Part shown: positions 8,575 to 17,107 of the stretch, one piece after another
Numbering within the stretch: the stretch's first letter is position 1
How the letters are laid out: every line of letters starts with the position of its first letter
NCBI RefSeq assembly: GCF_024206495.1
Contig: NZ_JAMBPQ010000003.1
Location: 1-64,000, forward strand
Length of the DNA stretch: 64,000 nt
Source of the DNA: Paraburkholderia sp. CNPSo 3272
Lineage (GTDB): Bacteria > Pseudomonadota > Gammaproteobacteria > Burkholderiales > Burkholderiaceae
Direction: 5' to 3'
The notes under the pieces: model-generated
Database searches by the model: none
What the model was told of the DNA's origin: nothing
The model's input: the letters and a program-made list of their open reading frames with translations, nothing else
Made by a program: the position numbers and the translations under genes

Positions 8575-9975
8575 TTACATGGCCGGGTCGATCGGCGACG
8601 GCGGCGCGCCGCGTGCCTCGATGGCCTGGCCCGCCAGCAGACACAGGTCTTCGCGGAAGTGCCCGGCGACGATCTGCACCCCAACCGGCACGTCCTTCAC
8701 CATGCCCGTCGAGACGACGAGCCCCGGCAGGCCCATCGCGGGCAATGCGCGCATGGTCAGCTGGGCGTCCCACACGCGCTGGAATCCCGCCGCGCCCTGC
8801 ATGTCGAGGTTGTCGGGGAACGGCAGTTCGCCGGAAACCGGCAACAGCAGCACGGGATATTCCGCAAGGAACAAGCGCCATGCGCGCGTGAGCGTCGTGC
8901 GGCGCACCAGCGACGGGACCACCACGTTCTCGGGCATCGCCTCGACCTTGGCGCGCACGCCGTCCACGACCGCCTGCGCGCCCGGGTCGCCGTCACGCGC
9001 CACGGCGTCGGCGAGCGCCGGGAAGCCGTCGCCGAGCCACAGGCGTTCCTGCACTTCGCCGGCGTCACGCAGGAGCGGCACGTCATCGATCTGCTCGACC
9101 GTCCAGCCCGCGTCGGCGAGTCGGCGGCCGGCGTCGAGCAAAGCATCCTCCACCTCCTTCGTGATGCTCATGCCGCCCGGGCGCAGGCAGAGCGCCGCGC
9201 GCCGCGGCACGTCGGGCCCGATGAGCGGCGCCGGCGTCCACCAGGGGTCGCGCAGGTCGGGCGCGGCAAGCGCCGCGAGCGCCAAGCGCAGGTCCTCGAC
9301 CGTGCGCGCCATCGGGCCCGCACCCGACATCATCTGCGCGCCGATCGGCCGCTCGGGCGACGACGCGTTGAACGCCGGCACCCGCCCTATACTGGGCCGC
9401 AGGCCATGCACGCCGCACGCATAGGCCGGGTAGCGCACCGAGCCGCCAATGTCGGTGCCGAGCGCGATATGCCCGATGCCGGCCGTGACCGCCGCCGCCG
9501 CGCCGCCGCTCGAGCCGCCCGGCGTGAGCGACGCATTGCGCGGGTTTTTCGTATGCCCGTGGACCTGGTTGCTCGTGAACCAGCGCAGCGCGAAGGTCGG
9601 CGAATTGGTACGGCCGAGCAGCACGGCGCCCGCGCGCACCAGGTTTTCGACAGCCGGGCTGTTCACCTGCGCGATCAGATCCTTCTGCAGACGCGTGCCG
9701 TTGGTCGTCGCGAAGCCCGCCTGGTCGATGTTGATCTTCGTGGTCACTGGCACGCCCGCGAGCGGCCCCGGGTCTTCGCCGCGCGCAATCGCCGCGTCGA
9801 TCTTGTCGGCCTGCGCGAAGACCCATTCGGGCCGGTAGTCGATCACCGCGTTGATGAGCGGATTGACGGCTTCGAGACGATCGAGCGCAACCTTCGCGGC
9901 CTCGCGTGCCGACACCTCGCGCGCGCGAACCCGCTTGGCGAGCTCAGTTGCGGATAAACGCCATAGTTCTGTCAC
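8575..9975 (-). CDS. Amidase-signature family hydrolase
   Basis: A 466-residue amidase. The catalytic triad is readable as Lys80 (VTTKIN), the cis-serine Ser155 (GGSSGG) and the nucleophile Ser179 (DIGGSVRYP), with the spacing expected for the family. It belongs to the group that hydrolyses small aliphatic or aromatic amides, and is not obviously GatA because no gatB or gatC is nearby. No signal peptide is present. It is followed on the opposite side by an MFS gene transcribed in the same direction 44 bases upstream of its start, suggesting an uptake-plus-hydrolysis operon. Confidence 0.92.
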   Translation of the reverse strand: MTELWRLSATELAKRVRAREVSAREAAKVALDRLEAVNPLINAVIDYRPEWVFAQADKIDAAIARGEDPGPLAGVPVTTKINIDQAGFATTNGTRLQKDLIAQVNSPAVENLVRAGAVLLGRTNSPTFALRWFTSNQVHGHTKNPRNASLTPGGSSGGAAAAVTAGIGHIALGTDIGGSVRYPAYACGVHGLRPSIGRVPAFNASSPERPIGAQMMSGAGPMARTVEDLRLALAALAAPDLRDPWWTPAPLIGPDVPRRAALCLRPGGMSITKEVEDALLDAGRRLADAGWTVEQIDDVPLLRDAGEVQERLWLGDGFPALADAVARDGDPGAQAVVDGVRAKVEAMPENVVVPSLVRRTTLTRAWRLFLAEYPVLLLPVSGELPFPDNLDMQGAAGFQRVWDAQLTMRALPAMGLPGLVVSTGMVKDVPVGVQIVAGHFREDLCLLAGQAIEARGAPPSPIDPAM

Positions 9976-10019
9976 GATCCCTCCGGTTCGTTAGCAAAAT
10001 GGGAATGGCCAGGGCCTGT

Positions 10020-11273
10020 TCAGGCGCTGGCCGATAAGGTCTCGACACGCCGCCGGTCGCGCACAACCGCCAGCGCGAGCGCCGCTAGTCCGCACGCCGC
10101 GATGAGCGCGAGCAGCGCCGCGCGGCCGCCGTGCACCAGCACCCAGCCGCCGACGGTCGGAAACCCGAACGCGCCGACGAAGTACGCCGCGACGAACCAC
10201 GTGAGCGCGGCGCGGCGGTGCGCGGCGACGGTGTCGTTGACGGCCTGGAGCTGAACGATCGGGTAAGCGAGCCCGTACCCGGTGCCCAGCAGCACCGCAG
10301 CCGCCGATTGAAACAACACATGAAACGGCACGACGAACATCGCCGCGCTGCCCATCACCATCATGACGAGCAGCACTTTCGTCGCGGTTTCGGAGCGCAT
10401 CTTGATGACCACGCGCGAGAGCAGCCAGCGCGTGGCGATGACCGTCACCGTGTAGACGCTGAAGAAGGTCGTCGCTTTCGCCTCGGTGCCTTGCACGAGC
10501 GACATCTGGAACGTCATGAGGCCCGAGAACACGCAGCCGCCCAGCGCGATGATGACGATGGGATACACCGCGCGCGTGCGGGCGATCACGCCCATCTTCA
10601 GGAGCCACGGGTCCGGCGAGGCCGGTTCTTGCGTCGCGGTGCTGGAGCGCACATGCGGCGCGAGCCGGCCGAACAGTTCGAGCAGGACGGCCGCCAGCAC
10701 GCACAGGCCGCCGATCGTGTAGAGGACGCCGCCAAGCGGCATGCGCCAGAAGCGGATCGCAAAGCCCGCGAGCGCCGGACTGCCGCCGATGCCCGTCATC
10801 TGCATGGTGGCGAAGCGCAGGAACCAGAGGCCGCGCTCCGCGTCGTTCGTGCGCTCGGCGAGCGCCATGGGCGCGGCGAGGCAGAACGCGCCCCAGCCGA
10901 AGCCCACGAGGAAGCCGGGCACGACGTCGAAGCTGCTCACCTGCTCGACGAGCGCGAAGCTCACCACGCCCGCGCCCACGCAGAGCGCCGCGAGCGCGGC
11001 CATGCGCGCCGCGCCCACATGCTGGGCAACCCAGCCCGTGAGCGAGACGCCCACGAAGGTGCCGAGCGCGGCGCCCGCGAGCGCCACGCCGGTGTTGATG
11101 TCGTTCCCGCCGATGGCGCGCACGTGCATGGAGAACAGGAACGTCGCGCCATAGCCTGCCGATGCGAGCAGGACGCCAACGAGCATGATGAGGGCACTGA
11201 ATGGGCGCACGGCGGGCCTTCCGGACGATGACGGAAGTGTGCAGATTATCAGTCCCTGTACCCAGCGTTGCAT
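10020..11273 (-). CDS. MFS transporter
   Basis: A 417-residue protein with about twelve hydrophobic helices and a charged central loop near residues 200-225. The first helix begins around residue 28. The start at 11273 is supported by GAGGAG nine bases upstream. It sits 44 bases upstream of the amidase gene on the same strand, so import or export of an amide substrate is a reasonable inference. Helix 4-5 features (RGLWFLRFATMQMTG) resemble YbfB/YjiJ-like or arabinose-efflux-like MFS proteins, but the substrate is unknown. Confidence 0.88.
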   Translation of the reverse strand: MQRWVQGLIICTLPSSSGRPAVRPFSALIMLVGVLLASAGYGATFLFSMHVRAIGGNDINTGVALAGAALGTFVGVSLTGWVAQHVGAARMAALAALCVGAGVVSFALVEQVSSFDVVPGFLVGFGWGAFCLAAPMALAERTNDAERGLWFLRFATMQMTGIGGSPALAGFAIRFWRMPLGGVLYTIGGLCVLAAVLLELFGRLAPHVRSSTATQEPASPDPWLLKMGVIARTRAVYPIVIIALGGCVFSGLMTFQMSLVQGTEAKATTFFSVYTVTVIATRWLLSRVVIKMRSETATKVLLVMMVMGSAAMFVVPFHVLFQSAAAVLLGTGYGLAYPIVQLQAVNDTVAAHRRAALTWFVAAYFVGAFGFPTVGGWVLVHGGRAALLALIAACGLAALALAVVRDRRRVETLSASA

Positions 11274-11358
11274 TCAGGTGCTCCTCGCGTGCGTGTCGGC
11301 GGCAGGCGAACGGCCGCGCGAGTGGAAACGCTTCCACCGCACGGCCGTCGCGGGCCGG

Positions 11359-12147
11359 TTACTGTTCGCCCTGCTGCGCGTGTTCCGCCGCGTCGATGAT
11401 CGCGTCGGCCACGGCCTTCGGCTGGCTCAGCATCGAAACGTGGCTGCCGTTCACGCGCGTCACCTTCGCGCCGATATGCTTCGCCATCGATTCCTGCAGC
11501 GCGGGGTCGATCATGCGGTCACGCGTCGTCACGACGAAATACGAAGGCTTGTCGTGCCACGCGGCCTGCGTGACCTTCTGCGCGAGCGCGCCGCTGAACC
11601 ACGGGCCCTGGGTGGCCGCCACGATGCGTTGCTGCACGGGCGGCAGGTCGGGCGCGAAGTCCTGGCGGATCGCCTTGTCGGAGAGCGTCAGGTAGCCCGC
11701 CGAGTCCTTGCGCAGTTCGCTCGCCCAGGGCGCGTCCGGCTGGCCCTGGGTGATATCGGCGATCGACTGGCCGTTGTCGGGCGCGAAGGCCGCAACGTAC
11801 ACGAGCGACTTCACCTTCTCGTCGTTGCCCGCTTCGCTGATCACGACGCCCGCCCACGAGTGGCCGACCAGCACGACCGGCCCCTTCTGCTGCTCGATCA
11901 CGCGCTTCGTCGCGGCCGTATCGTCGGCGAGCGAGCTGAGCGGGTTCTGCACGGCCACGACGTGCAGGCCGCGCGCTTCGAGTAGCGGAATCACGCGGTT
12001 CCAGCTGGAGCCGTCGGCGAACGCGCCGTGCACCAGCACGACGTTGGTGCCTTTCAGGTCCTGCGGGGGCGCGGCGTGCGCCGCTTGCAGCGCGAAGAGG
12101 CCGCTGAGGAGCGCCACGGACGTGAATATCTGCTTGATCGAGGCCAT
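11359..12147 (-). CDS. Exported alpha/beta hydrolase
   Basis: A 262-residue protein with a Sec signal peptide (hydrophobic residues 9-20, cleavage after AHA at about 26). The mature part is an alpha/beta hydrolase with the nucleophile elbow GHSWAG (Ser97), Asp210 (TTRDRM) and His236 (GSHVSM), so the triad is complete. An oxyanion HG motif occurs at 40-41. This small group with a short lid is often annotated as an esterase- or pyrethroid-hydrolase-like protein. It is followed on the same strand by nothing, and lies just downstream of the first DUF4148 gene, 51 bases away, so read-through from the regulated DUF4148 promoter is possible if 12147 follows 12199. Confidence 0.85.
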   Translation of the reverse strand: MASIKQIFTSVALLSGLFALQAAHAAPPQDLKGTNVVLVHGAFADGSSWNRVIPLLEARGLHVVAVQNPLSSLADDTAATKRVIEQQKGPVVLVGHSWAGVVISEAGNDEKVKSLVYVAAFAPDNGQSIADITQGQPDAPWASELRKDSAGYLTLSDKAIRQDFAPDLPPVQQRIVAATQGPWFSGALAQKVTQAAWHDKPSYFVVTTRDRMIDPALQESMAKHIGAKVTRVNGSHVSMLSQPKAVADAIIDAAEHAQQGEQ

Positions 12148-12198
12148 CGTTTATCTCTCTTCTCTTGTCGGGTCGTTCGGTGGGTCGGGAAACGCGGA

Positions 12199-12564
12199 TT
12201 ACGAATGCGCGTAGATCGGGCCGAGGCCGGGGATATCGTCCTGCGCGGCGCGCGCGGCGTTCGCGGCGTTCATCGCGTGATGCGGCTTGCGCGGAGCGGA
12301 CGCGTCGGACGAGCCGTCCGCCACACCGCCATACGACGGCGAAACGGCCTGCTGCGCGACCTGGGTGGCTTCCACGCGCGCCAGCGCTGCCTGGATGTTG
12401 CGCGGGTATTGGGTTTCGTCGGCGGCCGGGTTGTAGCCGGCTTTCTGCAGCTGCACGAGTTCGGCCCGCACCTGCGCACGGGTGACGGGCTCGTTCGACT
12501 GAGCGAACGAAAGAACGGGGGCGGCGGCGAGAGCGGCGAGAGCGAGGAGCTTGAGGGCTTTCAT
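12199..12564 (-). CDS. DUF4148 secreted protein (copy 1)
   Basis: A 121-residue exported protein: signal peptide with hydrophobic core at residues 4-20 ending AQS, then the DUF4148 motif VTRAQVRAEL...KAGYNP (about 27-46), a low-complexity Ala/Ser region, and a conserved end LGPIYAHS shared with copy 3 at 20641. GGAGAA precedes the ATG at 12564; the longer frame upstream is not needed. Molecular function is unknown for the family. Its promoter region carries the paired TGTATC boxes described below. It is transcribed towards the exported alpha/beta hydrolase. Confidence 0.88.
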   Translation of the reverse strand: MKALKLLALAALAAAPVLSFAQSNEPVTRAQVRAELVQLQKAGYNPAADETQYPRNIQAALARVEATQVAQQAVSPSYGGVADGSSDASAPRKPHHAMNAANAARAAQDDIPGLGPIYAHS

Positions 12565-12668
12565 GAGGTTCTCCAAAGAGGAAGGGTAGACAGCGATCGG
12601 GTTCAATCCGTTTTCGGTTCAGCACGAGGGGTGTATCGAGCTGGCGTAGGTGTATTTGAACGTCCCGA

Positions 12669-12746
12669 TGTATCTGCCGTGTTTCCGTTTGGGGCGCGGT
12701 TTGCATATGAACGTGTCCGAATTGCCCGCAGATACATTGCGCTACA
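12669..12746 (-). promoter_or_regulatory. Paired TGTATC-type boxes, promoter of DUF4148 copy 1
   Basis: Read on the minus strand, a distal tandem box TGTAGC-GCAA-TGTATC lies at 12746-12731 and a facing proximal box GAAACA-CGGCA-GATACA at 12685-12669, with 45 bases between them. The same pair at the same distance occurs before four other genes in this window. Repeat form and period (10-11 bp) suit an OmpR-family response regulator. Confidence 0.7.
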
Positions 12747-12786
12747 AAAAGCCCGCCGCGATGCAAGGCACGGGCCGCAACGCAAA

Positions 12787-12815
12787 CGCCGCCGGCCCGC
12801 GAGGGCACGGCGGCG
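12787..12815 (-). terminator. Probable intrinsic terminator after dipZ
   Basis: On the minus strand a GC-rich hairpin with arms CGCCGCCG and CGGCGGCG plus an inner GCCC/GGGC pair follows the dipZ stop by 20 bases and is followed by TTTGCGTT. The stem is strong; the U-run is short. Confidence 0.6.
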
Positions 12816-12834
12816 CGGCGTGGCGTGGCGCTTA

Positions 12835-14667
12835 TCAGCCGAACGTGAAGCTGTAGACGTGCGCGCCCGGGTCGAGAAAGCGGATCTCGAAGGTGTGATC
12901 TCCAATGCGGCCGGACTGCCGCACGAGCTGATACAGGCGCGCGCTGGTGGCGACGCCGCTGCCGTCCGCTGCGACGTCGGCGCCATGCGCGGCTCCCGGC
13001 GGCGCGCCGTCGATGCTGATGCGAAAGCGCACGGGCTTGCCGTCGGCGGCGGGGGCGAGTACCAGATGCAGGTCGCGCGCATGGAAGCGATAGGCGATGC
13101 TCGCCTGCGGCGCGCCCGCCACGGCGGACTCGGCGCCCACGTTCCACTGGCCGCCGAACGCCCACTGGTTCAGGCCGAGCTGCCCCGGCAACGTGTACGC
13201 GGCGGCCGTATCGGCCTGCACACGCGCCGGGTTCGCATTGCCCTGCGCCTCGCGATACCCCACATACGTTTCGCCCGAGCCGATGTCGCGTTGATCCGCG
13301 GGAGCCAGCGCGCCGCTCGCCTGCGGTGCTTTCGGCGTGGCCGCGGGCGTGGCGCGGCCATTGTCGGCCAGCAGTTGCTGGATCGCCTGCTCGGCCTGTG
13401 CGTAATCGCCTTCGCCGAAGTGGTGATAGCGCACGCGCCCCTCGGCATCGACCAGATAAAACGCCGGCCAGTACTGGTTGCCGAAGGCGTTCCAGATGCG
13501 GTAGTCGCTGTCCACGGCGACGGGATAGCGAATGCCCAGGTTCGCCAGCGCACGCTTGACGTTGCCCGTGTCGTGCTCGAAGCCGAACTCCGGGGTGTGC
13601 ACGCCGATCACGACGAGGCCGTCGTTACCGTAGCGGTCGGCCCACGTCTTCAGGTACGGCAGGGTTCGCAAGCAGTTGATGCACGAATAGGTCCAGAAGT
13701 TGACTAGCACGACCTTGCCGCGCAGCGCGTCGGGCGTGAGCGGCGCGGAGTTGAGCCACGCCGTCGCGCCGTCGAGCGCCGGCAGGCGGCCTTCCACGGG
13801 AAGATCGACGGCGGCCGCGGGGGCTGGCAGCGACACGCGCTCGATGTGAGCCGCTGGCTCGTCTTGTACCGCTGGGCGAGCCTGGGCTTCCTGCTCCTCA
13901 TGACGCGCTGGCTCCGCGCTCGGCGTTTGCCGTGCGGCAGCGGGGCTCGCAAGCAGGTCGACGAGGCGCGCCTCCACGCCGTTGGTCGGAGCGCCCGGCA
14001 CCAGCGCAAGCAGGCGCGTATCCACACCCAGCGCGATCGCGCCGACCGTGAGCAGCACGAGCGCCCCCATCGCGCGCCGCACATGCTCGCCCACGCCGAG
14101 CGAGCGCTTGAGCGCAGCCATCGCACGATGGCCGAGGCCCGCCACCACTGCGAGCGAACTGGCGGCGCCCACGGCATAGGCCGCGAGCGCGGCCCAGGTC
14201 AGCCAGGTCACGCCGTGGCGGGCCGCGCCGGTGATGATGAGACCGAGGATCGGTCCGGCGCACGGCGCCCAGAGCAAGCCCGTGGCGGCGCCGAGCAGCA
14301 CGGCGGAGCCGATGCGGCGCGACGCGCCGTCGTCCTGCGAGCGCGCCATGAAGCGGTCGGCAAGCCCCGTGAGCGGGCCGGACAGGCGCGTGGCGAGCGC
14401 GGGAAAGAGCAGCGCCGCGCCGAACAGCGCGAAGAGTCCCAGCGCGATCCAGCGGCCGTACTCGCTCAGTTGCGCCGCGCCGTTCAGGCCGGCCGCGCCG
14501 AGCCCCGTGAGCAGCGCGAACGTGAGCGCGAGGCCGAGCAGCATGGGCAGCCGGCCTGTGAGAAATGGCTCTTCGGAACGTGCGAACACGAACGGCACGA
14601 CCGGCAGGATGCAGGGGCTCAGGACGGTGAACGCACCGCCCACGAATGCGATGACGATGAGTAACAT
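12835..14667 (-). CDS. dipZ: DipZ-type CcdA-thioredoxin fusion (periplasmic reductant transfer)
   Basis: A 610-residue inner-membrane protein. The CcdA/DsbD-like membrane part (residues 1-225) has the two expected cysteines, Cys19 (LSPCILP) and Cys136 (WAPCAGP). After a ~60-residue Ala/Glu-rich linker comes a periplasmic thioredoxin/TlpA domain with Cys329-Ile-Asn-Cys332, then a C-terminal beta-rich domain (about 450-610) typical of DipZ. It carries electrons from cytoplasmic thiols to periplasmic partners. Its divergent neighbour is a stand-alone exported thioredoxin with the same CINC motif and closely matching sequence, an obvious partner. Its promoter carries the paired TGTATC boxes. Confidence 0.92.
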   Translation of the reverse strand: MLLIVIAFVGGAFTVLSPCILPVVPFVFARSEEPFLTGRLPMLLGLALTFALLTGLGAAGLNGAAQLSEYGRWIALGLFALFGAALLFPALATRLSGPLTGLADRFMARSQDDGASRRIGSAVLLGAATGLLWAPCAGPILGLIITGAARHGVTWLTWAALAAYAVGAASSLAVVAGLGHRAMAALKRSLGVGEHVRRAMGALVLLTVGAIALGVDTRLLALVPGAPTNGVEARLVDLLASPAAARQTPSAEPARHEEQEAQARPAVQDEPAAHIERVSLPAPAAAVDLPVEGRLPALDGATAWLNSAPLTPDALRGKVVLVNFWTYSCINCLRTLPYLKTWADRYGNDGLVVIGVHTPEFGFEHDTGNVKRALANLGIRYPVAVDSDYRIWNAFGNQYWPAFYLVDAEGRVRYHHFGEGDYAQAEQAIQQLLADNGRATPAATPKAPQASGALAPADQRDIGSGETYVGYREAQGNANPARVQADTAAAYTLPGQLGLNQWAFGGQWNVGAESAVAGAPQASIAYRFHARDLHLVLAPAADGKPVRFRISIDGAPPGAAHGADVAADGSGVATSARLYQLVRQSGRIGDHTFEIRFLDPGAHVYSFTFG

Positions 14668-14727
14668 GAGTTCGGTCTCCAGACGAATGTCGGCGGACTT
14701 GCCATGGGCCGTATTTCAGCGCGGGCA

Positions 14728-14805
14728 TGTATCCGGGGAATGTCTGGAAGGCGTGCGTCGTGCATCGGCATGTATCGCGAAAGCGGCTGGATACAGAGGG
14801 ATACA
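14728..14805 (-). promoter_or_regulatory. Paired TGTATC-type boxes, dipZ promoter
   Basis: Minus strand: distal box TGTATC-CCTC-TGTATC at 14805-14790, proximal box GACATT-CCCCG-GATACA at 14744-14728, 45 bases apart. The proximal box ends 61 bases before the dipZ ATG. This is one half of a divergent control region whose other half serves the exported thioredoxin. Confidence 0.75.
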
Positions 14806-14848
14806 AACACGCGAAGGGCGTGCAGCGGTGCACGCGCGGTGGACGATT

Positions 14849-14926
14849 TGTATCTCTACGTATCGTGCCCCGGCGGCGACACACTACGTTTCAACAGTGC
14901 TGCCGGCGGGACACGACCCAGATACG
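14849..14926 (+). promoter_or_regulatory. Paired TGTATC-type boxes, exported thioredoxin promoter
   Basis: Plus strand: distal box TGTATC-TCTA-CGTATC at 14849-14864, proximal box GACACG-ACCCA-GATACG at 14910-14926, 45 bases apart. The proximal box lies 46 bases before the ATG at 14972. The stretch CGTTCCAATAC after it matches CGTTCAAATAC at the same place before DUF4148 copy 1. Confidence 0.75.
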
Positions 14927-14971
14927 TGGGAGCGTTCCAATACGCTCGTCGTCCACACAAGGAGAACCCTC

Positions 14972-15535
14972 ATGATCTCTCGTCTCAAGATAGCCGCTGT
15001 TGCCATCGGCCTCGCCGCCACCGCCGGGCTCGCCGCGTACGCCTCGGGCGAAGCGCCGTCGGGCGGCTCGGCAGCGCTGCAAACCGGCGCGCAGGCGCCC
15101 GACTTCACCGGCATCAACAACTGGCTCAACAGCCCGCCGCTCGACCTCAAGCAGTTGCACGGCAAGGTCGTGCTCGTCGACTTCTGGACCTTCGACTGCA
15201 TCAACTGCGCGCACACGATCCCGCACATCAAGGAGCTGGACGCGCGCTACCGCGACAAGGGTCTCGTGGTGGTCGGCGTGCACACGCCCGAGTATTCGTT
15301 CGAGCGCGACACCGGCAACCTGCAGAAGGCCATCAAGCAATACGGCATTACGTACCCGGTCGCGCAGGACAACGGTTACGCGACGTGGAACGCCTATGGC
15401 AATCAGTACTGGCCGGCGGTCTACCTCATCGACCAGAACGGCAAGCTCGTCTATACCCACTTCGGCGAGGGCGATTACGCGCAGACCGAGCAGAAAGTTC
15501 GCGATCTGTTGGGCATTCAGGGCAAGCAGGGATGA
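14972..15535 (+). CDS. Exported thioredoxin/TlpA-family protein
   Basis: A 187-residue protein with an N-terminal hydrophobic signal or anchor (residues 6-24) and a TlpA/ResA-like thioredoxin domain; the redox motif is Cys76-Ile-Asn-Cys79 in FWTFDCINC. The segment GVHTPEYSFERDTGN and the ending HFGEGDYAQTEQ closely match the thioredoxin domain of the divergent dipZ product, so the two domains are probably duplicates. It is likely reduced by DipZ and acts on periplasmic disulfides or hydroperoxides. GGAGAA precedes the ATG. Expression should follow that of dipZ through the shared divergent boxes. Confidence 0.92.
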   Translation: MISRLKIAAVAIGLAATAGLAAYASGEAPSGGSAALQTGAQAPDFTGINNWLNSPPLDLKQLHGKVVLVDFWTFDCINCAHTIPHIKELDARYRDKGLVVVGVHTPEYSFERDTGNLQKAIKQYGITYPVAQDNGYATWNAYGNQYWPAVYLIDQNGKLVYTHFGEGDYAQTEQKVRDLLGIQGKQG

Positions 15536-15669
15536 TCGGCTGGCGCCGCCGCTCCGGCTCGCGGGGCGGCGGCGGCCACGCGTTTGCCCGCGCAGATCTG
15601 GCAGCAGCGCGCGAAGAGACCGAATCTACGCGTAACATGCGCGCGTACCTGCAAAAACGGAGAAGACCG

Positions 15670-16080
15670 ATGTCGACAGACTGGAAAGGCCGCTGCCTGT
15701 GTGGCGCGGTGCAATACGAGGCTCGCGGCGCAGCGTTCGCGCAGCTCGTTTGTCACTGCCGCGATTGCCAGCGCGCTTCCGGATCGGCCGGGTTGCCGGT
15801 GGTTGTCGTGAGCGCTGCTGAATTCTCGTTCGAAGGCGACATCCGCTCTTATACGATAACGGGCGGCAGCGGCATGCCAACTACACGAAATTCCTGTGCG
15901 CATTGCGGCAGCCTGCTCTTCGGCACACCGCAGCATGCGCCGGACATCGTGACTATCTACGCCGGGACGCTCGATGAGCCTTCACGGTTCCACGCAGAAT
16001 TCGTTCAGTTCACATCTGAACGGCATCAACTGGACGCTCGCGATCCCGGCATTGCTCAATATGCGGGACGCGCGCCCTGA
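15670..16080 (+). CDS. GFA-family (CENP-V/GFA) zinc protein, copy 1
   Basis: A 136-residue protein with the glutathione-dependent formaldehyde-activating-enzyme fold. The zinc-ligand cysteines are present as CLCG near residue 10, CHCRDC near 29-34, and CAHCG near 77-80. The family is a common glutathione-binding zinc fold and few members are true Gfa enzymes. It is convergent with a second GFA gene six bases away. A third copy is at 53952. Confidence 0.88.
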   Translation: MSTDWKGRCLCGAVQYEARGAAFAQLVCHCRDCQRASGSAGLPVVVVSAAEFSFEGDIRSYTITGGSGMPTTRNSCAHCGSLLFGTPQHAPDIVTIYAGTLDEPSRFHAEFVQFTSERHQLDARDPGIAQYAGRAP

Positions 16081-16085
16081 GCCAT

Positions 16086-16493
16086 TCAAAGGTGCCGCGT
16101 TTCGCGAGGCGGATTGCCCCAGTCATTCGCGAGACCGTCGGCATAGGAGATCGGTGCTTCGAGCGCTTCGTTCAGGTCGAAGTCGTCGATGCACATGATA
16201 TTCACGTTGATGTAAGCGTAGCCCGTTCCGTTCGGCATATCGACGCGGTCGAACACGTGCACGCCGCAGTGTTTGCAGAACGGATGGTGGGCTACCGGGT
16301 TTTTCCCTTCGTAATGCGTGAGATCGCTTTCGCCCGCAAGCAGAACGAAGTCTTGCGGGCGAACCTGCACGAGCCAGAGGCGCAGCCTTCCACAGAAACT
16401 GCAGTTGCATTTTCCCGTGCCCTTGCTGAAATCGATTAGGGCTTCGAACTTCACCGACTGGCAATGGCAACTTCCACGGTACGTCCGCTGCAT
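16086..16493 (-). CDS. GFA-family zinc protein, copy 2
   Basis: A 135-residue GFA-fold protein with CHC near residue 9-11, CNCSFCG near 29-35 and CKHCG near 72-76. It is only distantly like copy 1 and closer in layout to copy 3 (53952). GGGAGAG lies before the ATG. The stop is six bases from the stop of copy 1, so the two genes converge. Confidence 0.88.
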   Translation of the reverse strand: MQRTYRGSCHCQSVKFEALIDFSKGTGKCNCSFCGRLRLWLVQVRPQDFVLLAGESDLTHYEGKNPVAHHPFCKHCGVHVFDRVDMPNGTGYAYINVNIMCIDDFDLNEALEAPISYADGLANDWGNPPRETRHL

Positions 16494-16568
16494 GGGGCTC
16501 TCCCGATCAGTTTGACGACAACTGCGGGATTATGTCACCAATCCCGAATCAGGAGCCCCGGCATCCCA

Positions 16569-17096
16569 TCAAGGCGCGAAACGCGTAAACACGTAGTCGC
16601 GATCCTTCACCTTCGAAGCGTGGCACGCAAAACAGGTTTGATGCTGCGCCTCGTTGGCCGGCACGCCGTTGATGAAGCGCCCGTATCCCCAGCCACCCGT
16701 CGACGCATAGCGGCGCGAGTCCTTCACCATGACCTGCACCGTCGTGGGCTGGCCCGGCACCGTCGCCGGCCCGAAATCGTCGGACTGCTTGCGCTTGTAC
16801 GCAAGCTTCACGAGGATCGTGCCGTCGGGATACGGCAGCGTCGCATTCTCGATGGCCTTAATCGCAACCGGATTGCCGAGCACTACGCGCAGTTCGTCGA
16901 GCGGCGCAGCCTCCTCGGCCGGCGCGATCATTTCCCACTTGCGGTAGCCGGGCGGAATGGTCACGCCGTAGATCGGCGAGGCGGCCTGGCCCTGCGCTTG
17001 CGTACCTTGCTGGGCCCACGCGGCGGGCCCCTGCGCAAGACCCGCGAGCAGTGCGAGCGCGAGGAGCGCGCGATGCCTGAAAAAGCGTGCTTGCAT
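16569..17096 (-). CDS. Periplasmic cytochrome P460-family protein
   Basis: A 175-residue exported protein: signal peptide with core at about 8-22 ending AWA, then a beta-rich P460-like domain, and near the C-terminus a single CFACH haem-attachment motif followed by the family's usual DYVFTRF ending. P460 proteins bind a c-type haem cross-linked to lysine and several oxidise hydroxylamine or detoxify NO; a lysine before the haem motif cannot be assigned here. It starts 11 bases after the stop of the epoxide-hydrolase-like gene and is therefore co-transcribed with it from the box-bearing promoter at 18279-18320. Confidence 0.85.
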   Translation of the reverse strand: MQARFFRHRALLALALLAGLAQGPAAWAQQGTQAQGQAASPIYGVTIPPGYRKWEMIAPAEEAAPLDELRVVLGNPVAIKAIENATLPYPDGTILVKLAYKRKQSDDFGPATVPGQPTTVQVMVKDSRRYASTGGWGYGRFINGVPANEAQHQTCFACHASKVKDRDYVFTRFAP

Positions 17097-17107
17097 CGCG
17101 GCCCCCG

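Noticed and set aside
12028..13707. A 559-codon frame opposite dipZ and DUF4148 copy 1
   Set aside because: Arg/Ala/Gly-rich shadow frame crossing two real genes and a regulated intergenic region.
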